Assembly: GCA_032871835.1 (NCBI GenBank)
Contig: CM065302.1
Span: 5,083,094 to 5,147,093 of the forward strand
Direction of reading: 5' to 3'
Source of the DNA: Dipteronia dyeriana
Taxonomy: Eukaryota > Streptophyta > Magnoliopsida > Sapindales > Sapindaceae
DNA length: 64,000 bases
Part shown: positions 1 through 11,250 of the stretch, piece after piece
Position numbering within the stretch: position 1 is the first letter of the stretch
How the letters are laid out: each line of letters opens with the position of its first letter
The notes under the pieces: generated by a model
Told to the model about the DNA's origin: nothing
What the model saw: the letters and a program-made list of their open reading frames with translations, nothing else
The model's database searches: none
Position numbers and translations under genes: made by a program

Positions 1-110
1 GAGAAAGAAACCCTCGCCAACTTCAGAAGGAACCTGTGGGCGGGTAAGCTTTTCTGGTCTTTTGCCAAGAGACCTCCAGAAACCTTCCAAGAAGCCTATG
101 ATCAAGCTGT
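1..110 (+). pseudogene. Tat-type Gypsy gag fragment
   Basis: These bases read, on the plus strand, as the end of a retrotransposon capsid domain. They match the gag of element B at about 10381-10490 almost codon for codon (the ETLANFRRNLWAGK motif). The fragment runs off the left edge and stops abruptly at about 110, where the sequence switches to a gag segment on the opposite strand. It cannot be assigned to a specific copy from this window. The match is seen directly; which element it belongs to is unknown. Confidence 0.75.
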
Positions 111-212
111 AGTCCTTGGAAGAGGCAAAACTCGCGGAGGGGTTCGCCCGTCTGGATACCTTTCTTGCTTGGGTTGAGAAGCGGGGAAGCAGTATGTCGA
201 CCTATTGGGAGG
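111..212 (-). mobile_element. Element D, far-side gag fragment
   Basis: Read on the minus strand, this segment matches the gag linker region that element A carries at about 2765-2866 (the part containing FHISQPKQE in A). It is the direct continuation of the minus-strand gag of D that ends at 24885 on the other side of element A. It begins with the duplicated target bases, so D was split here by the insertion of A. The left junction at about 110 is a separate, unexplained rearrangement. Confidence 0.7.
208..212. repeat. Target-site duplication of element A (left)
   Basis: GGAGG lies immediately before the TGTTA terminus of the A 5' LTR. The partner after the 3' LTR is AGAGG at 24885-24889, one mismatch in five. 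The uninterrupted D-type sequence at about 2763 (aacctcctaatagg) contains the same pentamer once at the matching point, as expected for an empty site. Confidence 0.7.
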
Positions 213-1336
213 TGTTACTAGCCAAATTTGGCTAGGGGCCAAAGATAAATTTTTCACTCTCCTGGCCATGTTCCAAACTTGAGATCACCCACCACAGAAC
301 TCTGGGCCCTAGGATCAAGCTTTGGAGCCACCTCGAAGAAGTGAGGAAAGGTTATCAAACTTAGGATACATCCAAGGTGAAGCCCGACACAAACGAATCA
401 AGCTTCTTATACCAAATCAAGTCTCCCTGAGGTTGAAACTACCTTGTAACCTCCCCAGGAGCCCGCCATCCTCTCCAGACCTTAGTGAGAGTCTGTTAAT
501 CAATGGGCACATACCTCAGAATTGCCTAATCTAGCTGGAAGAAGATTCAGACCTATCTGGACAGGTAGTAGAAAGCTCGCCAAAAGCCCCGATGTCACCA
601 ATGAGGGCCCATGGGGTTATCCCAAGCTCCAAGGGACCTGGAAAGATCGATCCGAGCCTCTAGTACCACAACCAGGGCATGGATTTACCTCGTCCCACGA
701 AACAGTGAACACCGTACTTGACGACCTCCTAGAAGAATCATGACATGAAGGCACAAGATCATATCCACACCTAATTAACATTAAATCGCCACTTACGTAT
801 AGAGCAAGAGATTGAGTCCAAAGATGAAACAAGCTTATCTCTAATAGAGATATTCTAACTTCGTTATTAATCCAAAGTTAATGACTTTTAAATAAGAGAT
901 CCCGCCCGATAAGGAGGGAAGAGATTCAGAGAATCAAGACGGGAGAATCACAAATTTAACCTATTTAGACTTTGAATAAATATGCCAAAATATGCACTAA
1001 AAATGAGGGGTAAGTAGAGGAAAAAGAAACAAAAGGATGAGTCATGGCCTAAATTCTGTAATCAGAAAACGGCTGTTGTTTTCTACTATTCAACAGGCGC
1101 GATGTTGCCACCATGTTGTATCCTAGTGAGATTGAGAGTGATCGAGAGATTTTTGTATGAAATACACTATCTAAAATAAAGAGATATATTCCCATTTTCA
1201 TTATATTCACGCTTGAACACCCACATTTATTCAAACAAGGTAGGTACGAGGTATCTACCCCGGCCTCCACCTCCGTGGTAGCGGTCTCGAGGGTGTTAGC
1301 TGAAATTTCTCACCTCTAGTAAATTTTCCGCTAACA
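213..1336 (+). repeat. Element A 5' LTR
   Basis: The LTR starts TGTTA at 213 and ends TAACA at 1336, giving the usual TG...CA ends. It aligns along its length with 23758-24884. A TATA-like ATAAATATG lies near 974-984, preceded by the conserved CCCGCCCGATAAGGAGGGA motif at 900-918. There is no coding capacity of its own; short ORFs here are chance. Confidence 0.9.
900..985 (+). promoter_or_regulatory. Element A LTR core promoter candidate
   Basis: CCCGCCCGATAAGGAGGGA at 900-918 is followed about 60 bp later by the TATA-like ATAAATATG. The same arrangement is present in the LTRs of B (motif near 8728, TATATATA near 8804) and, on the minus strand, of D (motif near 26705-26728, TATAAAT near 26646-26653). 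That makes a U3 enhancer plus TATA box a reasonable inference. No transcription data can be seen. Confidence 0.55.
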
Positions 1337-1341
1337 CTTTC

Positions 1342-1359
1342 TGGCTCTGTTTGTGGGAA
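1342..1359 (+). promoter_or_regulatory. Element A primer-binding site
   Basis: TGGCTCTGTTTGTGGGAA lies 5 bp after the LTR end. It is a decayed version of TGGCGCCGTCTGTGGGAA, the PBS of element B at the same position. The priming tRNA was not identified with certainty. Confidence 0.75.
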
Positions 1360-1439
1360 ACCCATACCATTGTTTTTACATTTACAAGTTTATTGGTTTA
1401 CACTGATTATGAAGCTTCGCTCCTCTTAAGGACAACCCG

Positions 1440-3296
1440 AGACCTCGGGACATCAATCTACCCCCTCGACCAAGAAAGGGCAGAAGAAGGGAAAGAAATC
1501 CAAGCATTATAAGCTAGCCTCGTATCAGCCAGACGTGGAGTGGGCTCCAACCCTTCAAGCAATGAACCAAATTATGATCAACCAGCATGTTGCGACCATA
1601 ATGGAGAATTTCTGCCTCTGTCTAGCTGCAGAAGGAATTGCTCATCAGCAGAAAGATCTTGATACCCGATGAAAGGGGAGTAGATCCTCTGCCAGGCAAC
1701 CCGTCTTCGATCAGTTAAGACCCCCACCCCCCCCACAATAGGACAAGACCACAACTTCTATCCAGGATAGGCTAGAGCTCATTCCCCCAGTCCCAGACAG
1801 GCAGACCTAATGTCAACCTAGGCAGGTCAAGCCAGCAACCGACGTTTCGCCATGGGCACCTCGTAGCTCTCTCTCGAGTGACGGTTTCCAGAACGGAACC
1901 TCGAGCTGGAGCCGGTGGTAGCCTGCAAACTGCGCAAGTAGTTCCCACCCCTAAAAATGACAAAGTGGGGGTATTTGGCTCGTCAGAGGGATCTGACAAT
2001 GAGAGTTTCGAGGTCGATTCCAAGAAGCACGGAAATAAACGCATGAAGGACCGGCTGGATAAGATGCAGAAGAAGATCCAGCAGTTAAAAAGAGGGAAGG
2101 GTAAGAAGGTCAAAAAGGACCCCCTGAGCGAGATGAACGACCCCTTTACAGGAAGGATTCGGGAGGCGAAGCTCCCACCGAAGTTTAAGATGCCATAAGA
2201 CAAGTTTTCTGACACGGGATCCTTTGAGCCACTTAGAGAGCTTCGTCCAACAGATAGAAGTCCAGAACACAACCAGAGCTGCTATGTGTCGGATGTTCCC
2301 TACTACACTAACAAATTGTGCCAAGACCTGGTTTAGAAAGCTACCCGCTGACAGTGTGGATTCCATCACAAAGCTGTCAGTTGATTTATGCTCACAATTC
2401 TAGGGAATAAAACCCCGATCGAAGGATCCCATCCATCTGCAGTATGTGATCCAGGAGAGAGGGGAAACCCTCAGGCTTATGTGGAGCAGTTTCAAAAGTA
2501 AGTCATCCAGATGGGGGTCTTCACTTAGAAAGAAACCCTTGCCAATTTCAAGCGGAACCTGTGGGCGAAAAGCTTTATCGATCCTTTGCCAAGCGACCTT
2601 CAGAGACCGACCAAGAGGCCCTAGAGCAAGTTGAAGTCGACGAGCAATTCAAGGTCAAGCAAGAGCATAACGATAATAGAACCGTGAAGCGCCAGAATAA
2701 AAGCTCACATACCTGAGCCAGCTCTCAGACCTGAGCAAGTTAAAAAAAATCAGGATAAACCTCCTAATAGGTTGACATACCGTTTCCACATTTCTCAACC
2801 CAAGCAAGAAATGTATCTAGTAAGGCGAACCCCTCTGTGGGCTTCGCCTCCTCCTAGGACAGTAGCCCTGTAACGTGAGGTAACCCCCCTTAAATGCATC
2901 CCGTGAAACAGTTTATCTTTCCATTCGGGATAAGGGGCTACTACAGAAGCATGTACCAATGAAATCTCTTGTCGATAGGAGAAACCGGTACATGTACTGT
3001 GACTTCCACGAAGACGTGAGTTATAAAACCTTAGAATGCTATAACCTGTGCAATCAGACCGAGTCACTGATAATGGGAGGATGTTTAATAGAGTTCTTGC
3101 AGCAGGTCAGGGATAATATTCAAACCGAAAAAGAAGTACAGGCTGAGATCCGCGAGCATGCCGAAAAGAGAAAGGGGGAGCATACGGATCTAATACAGCA
3201 AGTCCAGGTGATACATACCATCAGCGGAGGGCCTATTTGGCTGGCACCTCTAATAATTCCAGAAAGAACCACACGAGGAAGATCCCTCGCGTAGAT
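1440..3296 (+). pseudogene. Element A gag (decayed)
   Basis: The region encodes, across several frames, the nucleocapsid/capsid polyprotein that packages retrotransposon RNA. Visible pieces are an N-terminal helical segment (about 1500-1670), a charged Ser/Lys/Glu-rich linker ending in LPPKFKMP (1878-2198), the capsid core (about 2200-2640), a basic linker, and a zinc-finger-like motif YCDFHEDVSYKTLEC (about 2996-3040). The segment just before the protease (HTISGG) is also conserved. Compared with B it has numerous stops and frameshifts. It cannot make protein; assignment rests on the close parallel with B and on the motif order. Confidence 0.8.
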
Positions 3297-3340
3297 GAAG
3301 GGTGAGGTATCTTCAAGGTAGACCAGAGCTCGACAGACCC

Positions 3341-4258
3341 CTCTTAGTTAGCACAAATTATTTTCACCGAGGCGGATGTCTACAACACCGTGTAGCCTCA
3401 TAACGATCCCATGGTAGTCACGGTGCAGATTGCCAACTGTATGGTCCACCACGTGCTTGTTAACACCGGCAGCAGCGTCGACATCCTTTTTAAAGATGCC
3501 ATAGAGAACTGAATTTGAAACAATGGTGTTACAATAACTGCACTACCCTGCTGTATGGATTCACTAGGGACCCGATCATACCTGTGGGATCAAAGATCCT
3601 CCCAATAATAGTTGGAATAGCACCTCTCCAGCAAAATGTTTGGATAGACTTCGTAGTGGTAGATACCTTATCGGCCTACAATGCAATACTAGGAAGATCT
3701 TTATTGTCATCCTTGAAGGGGGTCATGTCCATTTACCACAACATCCTAAAGTTTCCAGTAGGAGACAAGGTGGGAGAGATACGAGGTGATCAGCAAGTAG
3801 ACAGGAAGTGCTATGTAGTATCCTCCAACCCTATAGCTCTAGCAAAACAATTTGCACATGTTACGATGATCCAAGAAGGTGTAATGCTTGGGATGATCTT
3901 GACAGATATAGAGCCTGAAGATCACCCAGAGGATGACCTTGTGATGCCAAATGTGGAAGAACAAATAAGGGAATGGGCCAGCTGGCATCCTATGGACAAG
4001 CTAGAAGAGATACCTATCCGGATGGGCGATCCCTCGAAGATCGTCACTGTCAGAGCAGCCCTTGAGCCGGGAGTGAAGGAGGGTCTGATCATGCTCCTCA
4101 AAGAATTCAATGACATCTTCGCTTGGGCTCACGATGAGATGCTCAAGATCCCAATGTCGTTGGCTGCTCACCGATTAGCAGTGGACCTTTCAAACCTGTC
4201 AAGTAGCAAATGCATCACTTTAACTCCGAAAGGAGTAATACGATTCATAAGGAACTAG
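3341..4258 (+). pseudogene. Element A aspartic protease and linker
   Basis: This retropepsin-like domain would cleave the Gag-Pol polyprotein. The active-site stretch at about 3450-3490 reads VLVNTGSSVDIL, where the family has D-T/S-G, so the catalytic Asp is replaced by Asn. The downstream flap-side motif around FVVVDTLSAYNAILGRS (about 3645-3695) is intact, as is the linker to the RT (SLAAHRLAVD, about 4153-4185). A stop/frameshift lies near 3511 and another shift near 4210-4258, after which the RT frame begins. Confidence 0.8.
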
Positions 4259-5430
4259 ATAAACTAATCAGAGCATGCTTCATCAGAGAGGCACGCTACC
4301 CCGAATGGATCGCCAACGTGGTCATGGTTATGAAGGAGAGCGAGAGATGGCGCATGTGTGTTGACTATACCGACCTCAACCGGACATGTTTAAAATACAA
4401 TTTTCCTTTGCCAAAGATTGATTAGTTAGTTGACTCTACGTCCGAAAATATGCTCTTAAGCATTATGGACGCATTCTCAAGTTACAACCAGATTAAAATG
4501 CATATAGTCGACCAAGATAAGACCAGTTTCATTACCGGGCGAGGTTTGTACTGTTACAAAATTATGCCGTTTGGTCTTAAGAACGCTTGGGCCACATACC
4601 AACAGTTAGTTAACCGATTGTTCAGGCTTGAGATTGGAAAGTCGATGAAGGTGTACATCGACGACATGATCATAAAGTCACAATCCTCATAAGAACATCA
4701 GGACGACCTTCGTAGAACCTTCATGATCCTAAAGGAAAGCCAGATGCTATTGAACCCCTCCAAATGTGTTTTCGGGGTAATTGTGGGGAAGTTTATGGGC
4801 TTTATAGTTTATGAGAGAGGCATAGAGGCTAACCCAGAAAAGATCAAGGCTATCTTGGACCTAGAATCCCCCACATCACTCAAGCAGGTACAAGTCTTGA
4901 CCGGACAGGTAGCAGCGCTTAACAGGTTCATTTCTCGCTCCAACGATAAATGTCTCCCTTTCTTCAAAGCTATCAAGCAGGGAAGAAAAATGAGATGGGA
5001 CTAGGAGAGCGAGCAGGCCTTTCAATCTTTGACGAAATATCTGACCAGCCCTCTATTTCTAGTCAAACCAAGTTCTAGAGAGGAGCTGCAAATCTACTTG
5101 GTTGTTTCAGAAACTGTAGTGAGTGGGGTGTTGGTCAAGAAATATGGAGATAGGGTCCAGCGACCTATCTACTACGTAAGTCATGCTCTAACCAAGCCAG
5201 AGAAAAATTATACTATTCTGGAAAAACTCGCCAATGCTTTGGTGACTTCGGTAAGGAAGCTTCGTCGCTACTTTCAAGCTCACTCAATAGAAGTCATGAC
5301 AGACCAACCTCTCCGTCAATTTTTACAGAGGCCGGATGTATCTAGAAGACTAGTTTTATAGGCCTATGAACTCACCCAATTTGATTTAAATTACAAATCC
5401 AGTACCACAATCAAAGCCCCAGCTTTAGCG
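4210..5430 (+). pseudogene. Element A reverse transcriptase and Gypsy RNase H
   Basis: The RT would copy element RNA into cDNA and the RNase H would degrade the RNA strand. Seen in order: ARYPEWIANVVMV, WRMCVDYTDLN, SIMDAFSSYNQI, KIMPFGLKNAWATYQ, the catalytic YIDDM (about 4657-4671), the thumb and connection, then RNase H with REELQIYLVVSE (about 5077-5112), YYVSHALTKPEKNY and a terminal TDQPLRQFLQRP. A single reading frame runs from 4210 through the integrase end at 7239, interrupted only by stop codons at 4423, 4690, 5002 and 5359 in this part. Comparison with B shows 5002 is CAG to TAG and 5359 is TGG to TAG. Confidence 0.88.
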
Positions 5431-5436
5431 AACTTT

Positions 5437-5880
5437 ATGGCAGAGTTCTCAGCGCCCCCAGCCCAAGCAACGTCCGCAGTGGCAAATATAGCTCCTGAGA
5501 AGATTCCTGAGTTTGACAGTTGGCTGGTGGGTTGCAAGCCTTGGATCCTATACACAGATGGGGCATCCGGACAAGCCGGGGGAGGATCTGGCATAGTGAT
5601 AACAGACCCAGAGGGGACTGAATGTTGCCACTGTTTCAGATTCGAATTCAAGGCCACCAACAATGAGGCAGGGTATGAAGCCCTCATAGCCTAGTTGAAG
5701 GTAGCCATTCAACTCGGGGTCGACTACATACAGGTCAGGAGTGACTCATTACTCATAGTCAATCAGGTTTACAGGGTTTATCAGGTAAAAGGGGATAACA
5801 TGATCGCCTACTTGAAGTTAGTTCAACTGCTTAAGAATAAATTTAAGGGATTCAAGATCGAGCAGGTGCCTCAAAAATAA
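5437..5880 (+). pseudogene. Element A second (archaeal-type) RNase H
   Basis: A second RNase H domain follows the first after a Pro/Ala-rich linker. It starts with PWILYTDGASG (about 5540-5575, catalytic Asp in YTDG) and continues with GTECCHCFRFEF, KATNNEAGYEAL (the conserved N-N-E-A) and VRSDSLLIVNQV (third acidic residue). It ends in the same frame with stops at 5692 and 5878. A duplicated RNase H of this kind is established for the plant Tat lineage and supports that classification. Confidence 0.85.
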
Positions 5881-6021
5881 AATCATCGAGCTGATGTCCT
5901 AGCAAAGATAGCTACGAATAGTGGCCAAGCCTTACCATAGGGAGTCCCCCTCCAAGTGATCTCCTAACCAAGCATAGTAGTGGGAAATGAGATTTGGACC
6001 TTGGGTCATCAGCCATGTTAG

Positions 6022-7239
6022 ATGGATCCAATAGTGGTTCATCTCCAAGAAGGAAAGCTTTCCGAGGAGCCCTATCAAGCTAGAAGAATTAAGAGTCTCT
6101 CTGTCCGATATTACCTGATAGACGGATACCTCTACAGAAGGGGAAGATCATTTCCCTTGCTTCAATGTTTGCATCCCGACGATGCCAAATGGGAGTTGAG
6201 AGAGGTTCACTCTGGGGAATACGGGAGCCACACTAGCGGGGAAGCTCTTGCATATCAGGTACTCCGCATGGGATATTACTAGTCAACTATCCATCAAGAT
6301 GCGAAAGACTTCATACAATCCTGTGAACCGTGCCAGCAGACTTCTAACTTGAGTCACCTCCCACCGAAGCTTTTGTCATCTCTCAGCTCGCCTTACCCTT
6401 TTGCTATGTGGGGAGTCAACCGGATCGGACCTCTTCCCACCACTCATGGACAAGCCAAACATGATATTGTGGTGTTCGACTAGTTTAAAAGGTGGGTCGA
6501 AACCGGACCGCTCTCTTAGATATCGAAAGAGAATACGACAAGGTTTATCAATAACAATGTAGTCTGTAGATTCAAAACTCCTCTTATCATTATAGCTGAC
6601 CTAGGTAAGCAGTTTGATAACGGCCGATTTAAGGACTTTTGAGAAGGATTAGGAATCGACCTTAGGTTCGCTTCAGTAGCTCACCCACAGACAAATGGGC
6701 TGGTGGAATCCACCAATAAGATTCTCAAGAAGTTGTTGAAGAAGAAATTACAGCAGAGTAAAGGCAGATGGGCCGAGGAGCTTCTCGAGGTTCTCTTGGC
6801 TTACCGGACTACAAAAAGAACAGACACTGGAGAAACACCCTATTCCTTAACCTTTTGGGTTGAAGAAGTTCTTCCCATCGAGCATAAGCTATCCTCCTTC
6901 AGAGTACAACACTTTGAACATGGAAGCAATGAGGATAAGCTCCGAGCTAATCTAGATTTCTTGGAAGAGAAACAAGATCGGGTAGCTGAGAAGGTAGCAA
7001 TCTACCAGAGCAAGATCATAAGGTACTTCAACATAAAGGTTAGAGATCGAAGCTTTAAGGATAGGGATCTAGTTCTTAGGAAAGTGACCTTGAATACCAA
7101 GAAGAGGTCCGATGGGGTCCTCAGACCTTACTTGGCAAAGGTAGTGGTCTGTAATGGAGCATACAAGTTTGATGACATGGATGACCAACCCATCGATCAC
7201 ACCTGGAATGCAGATCACCTGAGGAAGTACTATCCTTGA
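6022..7239 (+). pseudogene. Element A integrase
   Basis: The integrase would insert cDNA into chromosomes. An HHCC zinc-binding region spans about 6170-6345 (HPDD, HSGEYGSH, CEPCQ). In the core, the first catalytic position reads WGVNRIGPL, with Asn where B has Asp. The second is ADLGKQFDNG and the Glu is in GLVESTNK (about 6700). The C-terminus ends DHTWNADHLRKYYP at 7239, the same terminus as B. In-frame stops lie at 6019, 6280, 6481, 6517 and 6643. The catalytic Asp loss and the stops make it inactive. Confidence 0.87.
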
Positions 7240-7710
7240 ACTGGGGACTCGTGAGCAAACTACCTCCATTTAGGTTTCAATAAAATCCCGAACAACAATG
7301 TACTTCATTTTTTATCAATAAAGTCAGCTTTCTCCATCTTCGATTATATTATACATTAATTTCTCCGTATCCAGTTAGAGTCTACACTGATAAATTTGAC
7401 ATAGAAACATAAAGACTAGGGATTAGCCGGGGAAGCCCCCTCGCTATCCATGATGCCTCGGCCGGGCACCACACCATGCCAAGAAGGGTCCGAGTGTAAA
7501 AGCATAGTTTCCATCAAGATCTTGAGACCAAGAAATAGCTAGATAGCCCTCATGATGCCTTGGTCGGGCTACCACCCCCAAGAAGGGTCTGAGTGTAAGA
7601 GCATAGTTGCCATCAAGTCCTTGAGAAAAAAGTAGCTGCCAAACCTTCCTAATACCTCGGTCGGGCTATAACCCCCTAGGAGAACCTGGGCTTGGAAAGT
7701 TTTCCTACCT
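7240..7710 (+). repeat. Element A post-pol degenerate tandem repeat
   Basis: After the pol stop, a roughly 100-bp unit beginning GATGCCTCGGCCGGGC-like is repeated about three times (near 7451, 7552 and 7651). Each copy contains CCAAGAAGGGTC(C/T)GAGTGTAA(A/G)AGCATAG or a decayed form. Element B has one copy of the same unit at about 15368-15465. Tandem repeats between pol and the 3' LTR are common in Tat elements. No coding potential. Confidence 0.7.
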
Positions 7711-8117
7711 AAAAACCAATGTCCAAGTTATTACTGGTTACCAATCCTCCATATGCATATGGTTACCTACTGTGAAAGGTGTAAATTAGCCTGAAATCAT
7801 ATAAGGGGACTGCTCAATAGTGTCACCGAGCTACAAGTTTCTATTGAGAGCTAAGAGCTCGAGCTAACTGTCTACTTTAACACTCAAAACAAATTTAAGT
7901 TCTCGTTATTTTTCGCCAAATTCGATTAAGTCAAGCTATTTTAGAGGTCGCATCTAGGTCGAATGAAGAAAAGAGATGTCAGCCAAGTTAAAATTGATTG
8001 AAGCAAGTACGAATGAAATATAAAGTCAACCTTCATTAATGATACGGGAGCCTATACCTTAAAAAGGATACAGTAATCAAACAGAGAGCCTAAACCCTCG
8101 TTCTGGGCTACAGAAGA
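7711..8117 (+). other. Element A noncoding post-pol sequence
   Basis: AT-rich, no ORF or motif that I recognise. It ends at the left terminus of element B. The antisense ORF found in the equivalent place in B and C is not visible in A, so it was lost or lies in deleted sequence. Confidence 0.5.
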
Positions 8118-9176
8118 TGTTAATAGGGAAATTTGGCCAGGGATCAAAGAGAAATTTTCCACCCTCAATCGACAATCATGAAGCCCGGTAAGACTGTAAA
8201 GCCACCCAGCAAAAGCAGGGAAGGCCGGTTCGATTTCAAAGTTACTAGAAGACAAGCCAGATGCGATCAAGACGAGCCCCAGAGGAGTACTGGAGTCTGG
8301 GCTTCTCCAGGCCATCTATCGGGGAACCTCAACTCTAAGGTCGAGCTTCATAACCACCCAGTTGATGCTAGGGGAAGTCTCCAAACTCAAGAGACATTCA
8401 AAAGAAGCCCACCAACCTATCCAGAAGCCCGCTGTCCTTGCTGGACATAAAGGAAGATTCACGCCTAAATCTACATTACCCCAACTACCTCCTAGGAAGG
8501 TCTACAAGAGCACCTCGAGCCCCCATGGGTTAGGGATCTACCTCGCTTTACGGGGCAACAAGCAGCTGGCAGGGTAACCTCCACGAAGGTCCATGGCACG
8601 AGTGCATACAAGATCATCTCCGCGTAATATTTATATGCACGTCAAGAGTTTAAATTCAAATAAGGGAACAAACTTATCTTCGTCAACGATATCATCGGAT
8701 CCAAAAACAATTCAAATTTAAATAACGAATCCCGCCCGATAAGGAGGGAGCAGATTCATGAGATTACGGTAGAGTATTTGCAAACTAAAAACCTATTTGG
8801 TCGATATATATAGGTGAAGCCAGGCATGGTAGGAAGAGGAAAAAAAAACACAAAAAAGAAAAGACAACAAGTAATATACACGTAGAAGGAGGGTCTGAAT
8901 TCTGGATTCAGAACACGGTCACTTTCATCTCCACTTTTCGACAGGCACCGAGTTGCCACCACCCTACACCTCCGAGATACTGTGAGCAAACAAGAGAATT
9001 ATTTGTATCATAAAACGATATATCAATAATAAAGCCCCCATTTACTGTTATTGCCACTCATCTCTCTCTTAAACAGGTCGGGAACCAACGGTACCGACCC
9101 CTGCCACCGCTTTCGTGGCAGTGGCCTCGAGGGTGTTAATAGGAATTTTTCATCCTAAACAAAATTTCTGTTAATA
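8118..9176 (+). repeat. Element B 5' LTR
   Basis: The LTR begins TGTTAATAGG and its end aligns with the A LTR end (TTAATA here, a mutated TTAACA). It matches 16728-17580 closely. It contains CCCGCCCGATAAGGAGGGA at about 8728-8746 and the TATA sequence TATATATA at about 8804-8812. About 1059 bp. Confidence 0.88.
8728..8812 (+). promoter_or_regulatory. Element B LTR promoter: conserved box plus TATA
   Basis: CCCGCCCGATAAGGAGGGA is followed by TCGATATATATAGG. The truncated 3' LTR repeats this at about 17360-17440 (TCGTCCGATAAGGAGGGA and TATATATAGG). Spacing and motif are shared with A and D. Assignment as U3 promoter is inference. Confidence 0.6.
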
Positions 9177-9181
9177 CTTTC

Positions 9182-9199
9182 TGGCGCCGTCTGTGGGAA
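9182..9199 (+). promoter_or_regulatory. Element B primer-binding site
   Basis: TGGCGCCGTCTGTGGGAA starts 5 bp after the LTR end, the expected position for the tRNA 3'-end complement that primes minus-strand cDNA synthesis. D has TGGCACCGTCTGTGGGAA in the same place. Confidence 0.85.
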
Positions 9200-9249
9200 A
9201 CCTCTCACACCATCATTTATTTACATTCAAAAGGTTCGTTGTTTCAAAA

Positions 9250-10970
9250 TCGTCATAAAGCTCCGCTCCTCACAAAGGTAGCAGGACACTTCGGGGCAAC
9301 CTTCTACTACATCGAAACGAAAGGCCCCGAGGAAAGAAAAAATATCTGGGCTCCATAGCTAGATTCCCACCGAGCCTGCTACTGTGCGAGCTCTGAATCC
9401 CCTTCTGAGAAGCCAGGTCGAGCTTGACCAACAAGCAGCGGCCTTTGTAGAGAACGTCCACCTTCGATTACTTGCTGAGGTTATCGCTATTCAACAAACG
9501 GGTCTCTGTAATCAGGGGGAATCGAGCAGGCCCGAGGCTAGGCAACCAGTCTTTAATCGCTTAGGACCTGCCCCTCGAGAATTAACTAGTAACGGAGCAA
9601 GGCTCCCGAGCTCGATCGGGGATAGGTTAGGGCCCATGCCCTATGTTCCCGAAGAGCATCCACGCTACCAACCACGACGAGTCAGATCCGCGGTAGATGT
9701 CCTTCCCTGGGCAAGGGAAGAACTCCTCCACCCAACGGCTACAATGAGGGAGGCCCGGGGTAGAGAAGGAGAAAGCCAGCTAAGCCCCCGAGCAAGCCCC
9801 CTTCAAAGAAGGGACCGGGTAGAGGACACCAGTTCATCAGAGGGATCTGATGGTGAAGAATCCGAGATCGACTCTAGGAAGTCCGAAAGCAAGCGACTAA
9901 GGGACCAGTTGGCAGAGCTACAGAAAGAGGTTCAATTGATGAAGAAGGGGAAGTACAAGGAGGACAAGAAAGACCATCTAAGTGAAATGAAGGCCTCATT
10001 CACTAGAAGGATCAGGGAGGCAGAGCTCCCGACTAAATTCAAAATGCCAGCTGACAGGTTCTCCGAGACTGAAGATCCGCTGAGCCACTTGGAGAGCTTC
10101 GTTTAACAGATGGAGGTCCAGAACACAATCAGGGCCTCTATGTGTCGGATGTTCCCCACTACACTCACGGATTATGCTAAGACCTGGTTTAGGAAGCTAC
10201 CCGCTGGGAGCGTAGACTCCTTCGCTAAATTATCAACTGACTTCTGCTCACAGTTCCAAGGGGTCAAACCCCGACTGAAGGACCCGATTCATCTACAATA
10301 TGTGATCCAGGAAAGAGGGGAAACTCTCCGGGCTTATGTCGAGCGATTCCACAAGGAAGTCATTCAGATGGGGGTCTTCACTGAGAGAGAAACCCTCGCC
10401 AATTTCAGAAGAAACCTGTGGGCAGGAAAACTATTCCGGTCTTTTTCCAAGAGACCTCCGGAAACCTATCAGGAAGCCTATGATCGGGCTTTGAAACAGA
10501 TCGAGATCGACGAATAACTCAAGGTCAAGGTGGAGCATGACGACATGAGAGCTGAAAAACGACAAAAGAATGAAGCTCACAGACCTGAGCAAGATCAGAA
10601 AAGCCGGAACAAACCCCCTAATAAGTCAACATACAGTTTCCCTCTTCCTCAGCCCAGATCAGACCAGTATCCAGACAAACGGGCTCCTCCTCAATCTTTA
10701 CCACCTCCCAGGACAGTGGCCCTTATAGCCCGCGATGAGAGGGGGTACGACCATTACACTCCCTTGAATGCATCCCGAGAAACAGTCTACCTCGTCATTC
10801 GGGATAAGGGTTTGTTACAGAATCCTGCTCCTATGAAAGCCCCGGTCTATAAAAGAAATCGTTACAAATATTGTGATTTTCACGAGGACGTAAGGCACAA
10901 TACCTCAGAATGCTACAACCTACGGAACCAGATTGAGGCTTAGATAAGAGGAGGATGCTTGATAGAGTTC
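9250..10970 (+). pseudogene. Element B gag
   Basis: This is the structural polyprotein of a Tat-type Gypsy element. One long frame runs from about 9384 with stops only at 10104 (CAA to TAA relative to A), 10515 (CAA to TAA) and 10941. Order: helical N-terminus, Pro/Arg-rich linker, an acidic SSSEGSDGEE stretch, a Lys-rich coiled segment, the capsid core (TDYAKTWFRKLPAG, ERGETLRAYVERF, LANFRRNLW), a basic linker and a zinc-finger-like YCDFHEDVRHNTSEC near 10865-10915. The true start lies upstream of 9384, where a stop (about 9359) blurs it. The last part before the protease is interrupted by an (AAG)n tract. Confidence 0.87.
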
Positions 10971-11037
10971 TTACAACAAGTTAGGGAGAACATTCAAACT
11001 GGAAGGGAGGCAAGCCGAGATTCGGGAACATCCTAAG

Positions 11038-11076
11038 AAAAAGAAGAAGAAGAAGAAGAAGAAGAAGAAGAAGAAG
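11038..11076 (+). repeat. (AAG)n microsatellite in gag
   Basis: Thirteen uninterrupted AAG triplets replace the short GAGCATGCCGAAAAGAGAAAG stretch seen at the same place in A (about 3150-3175). The expansion falls in the zinc-finger-to-protease linker and would add a run of lysines (or Arg/Glu in other frames). Confidence 0.95.
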
Positions 11077-11250
11077 GGAGAACAGGCGGACCTGATCCAA
11101 CAAATTAAGGTAATACACACTATCAGCGGAGGTCCCACTCTGGCCGGCACCTCTAACAATTCCAGGAAAAATCATGCGAGGAAGGTCCATTGTACTGACG
11201 AGGGGCGGGATATCTTCAAGGTCGACCAGAGACCGACCAAACCCTCCCAG

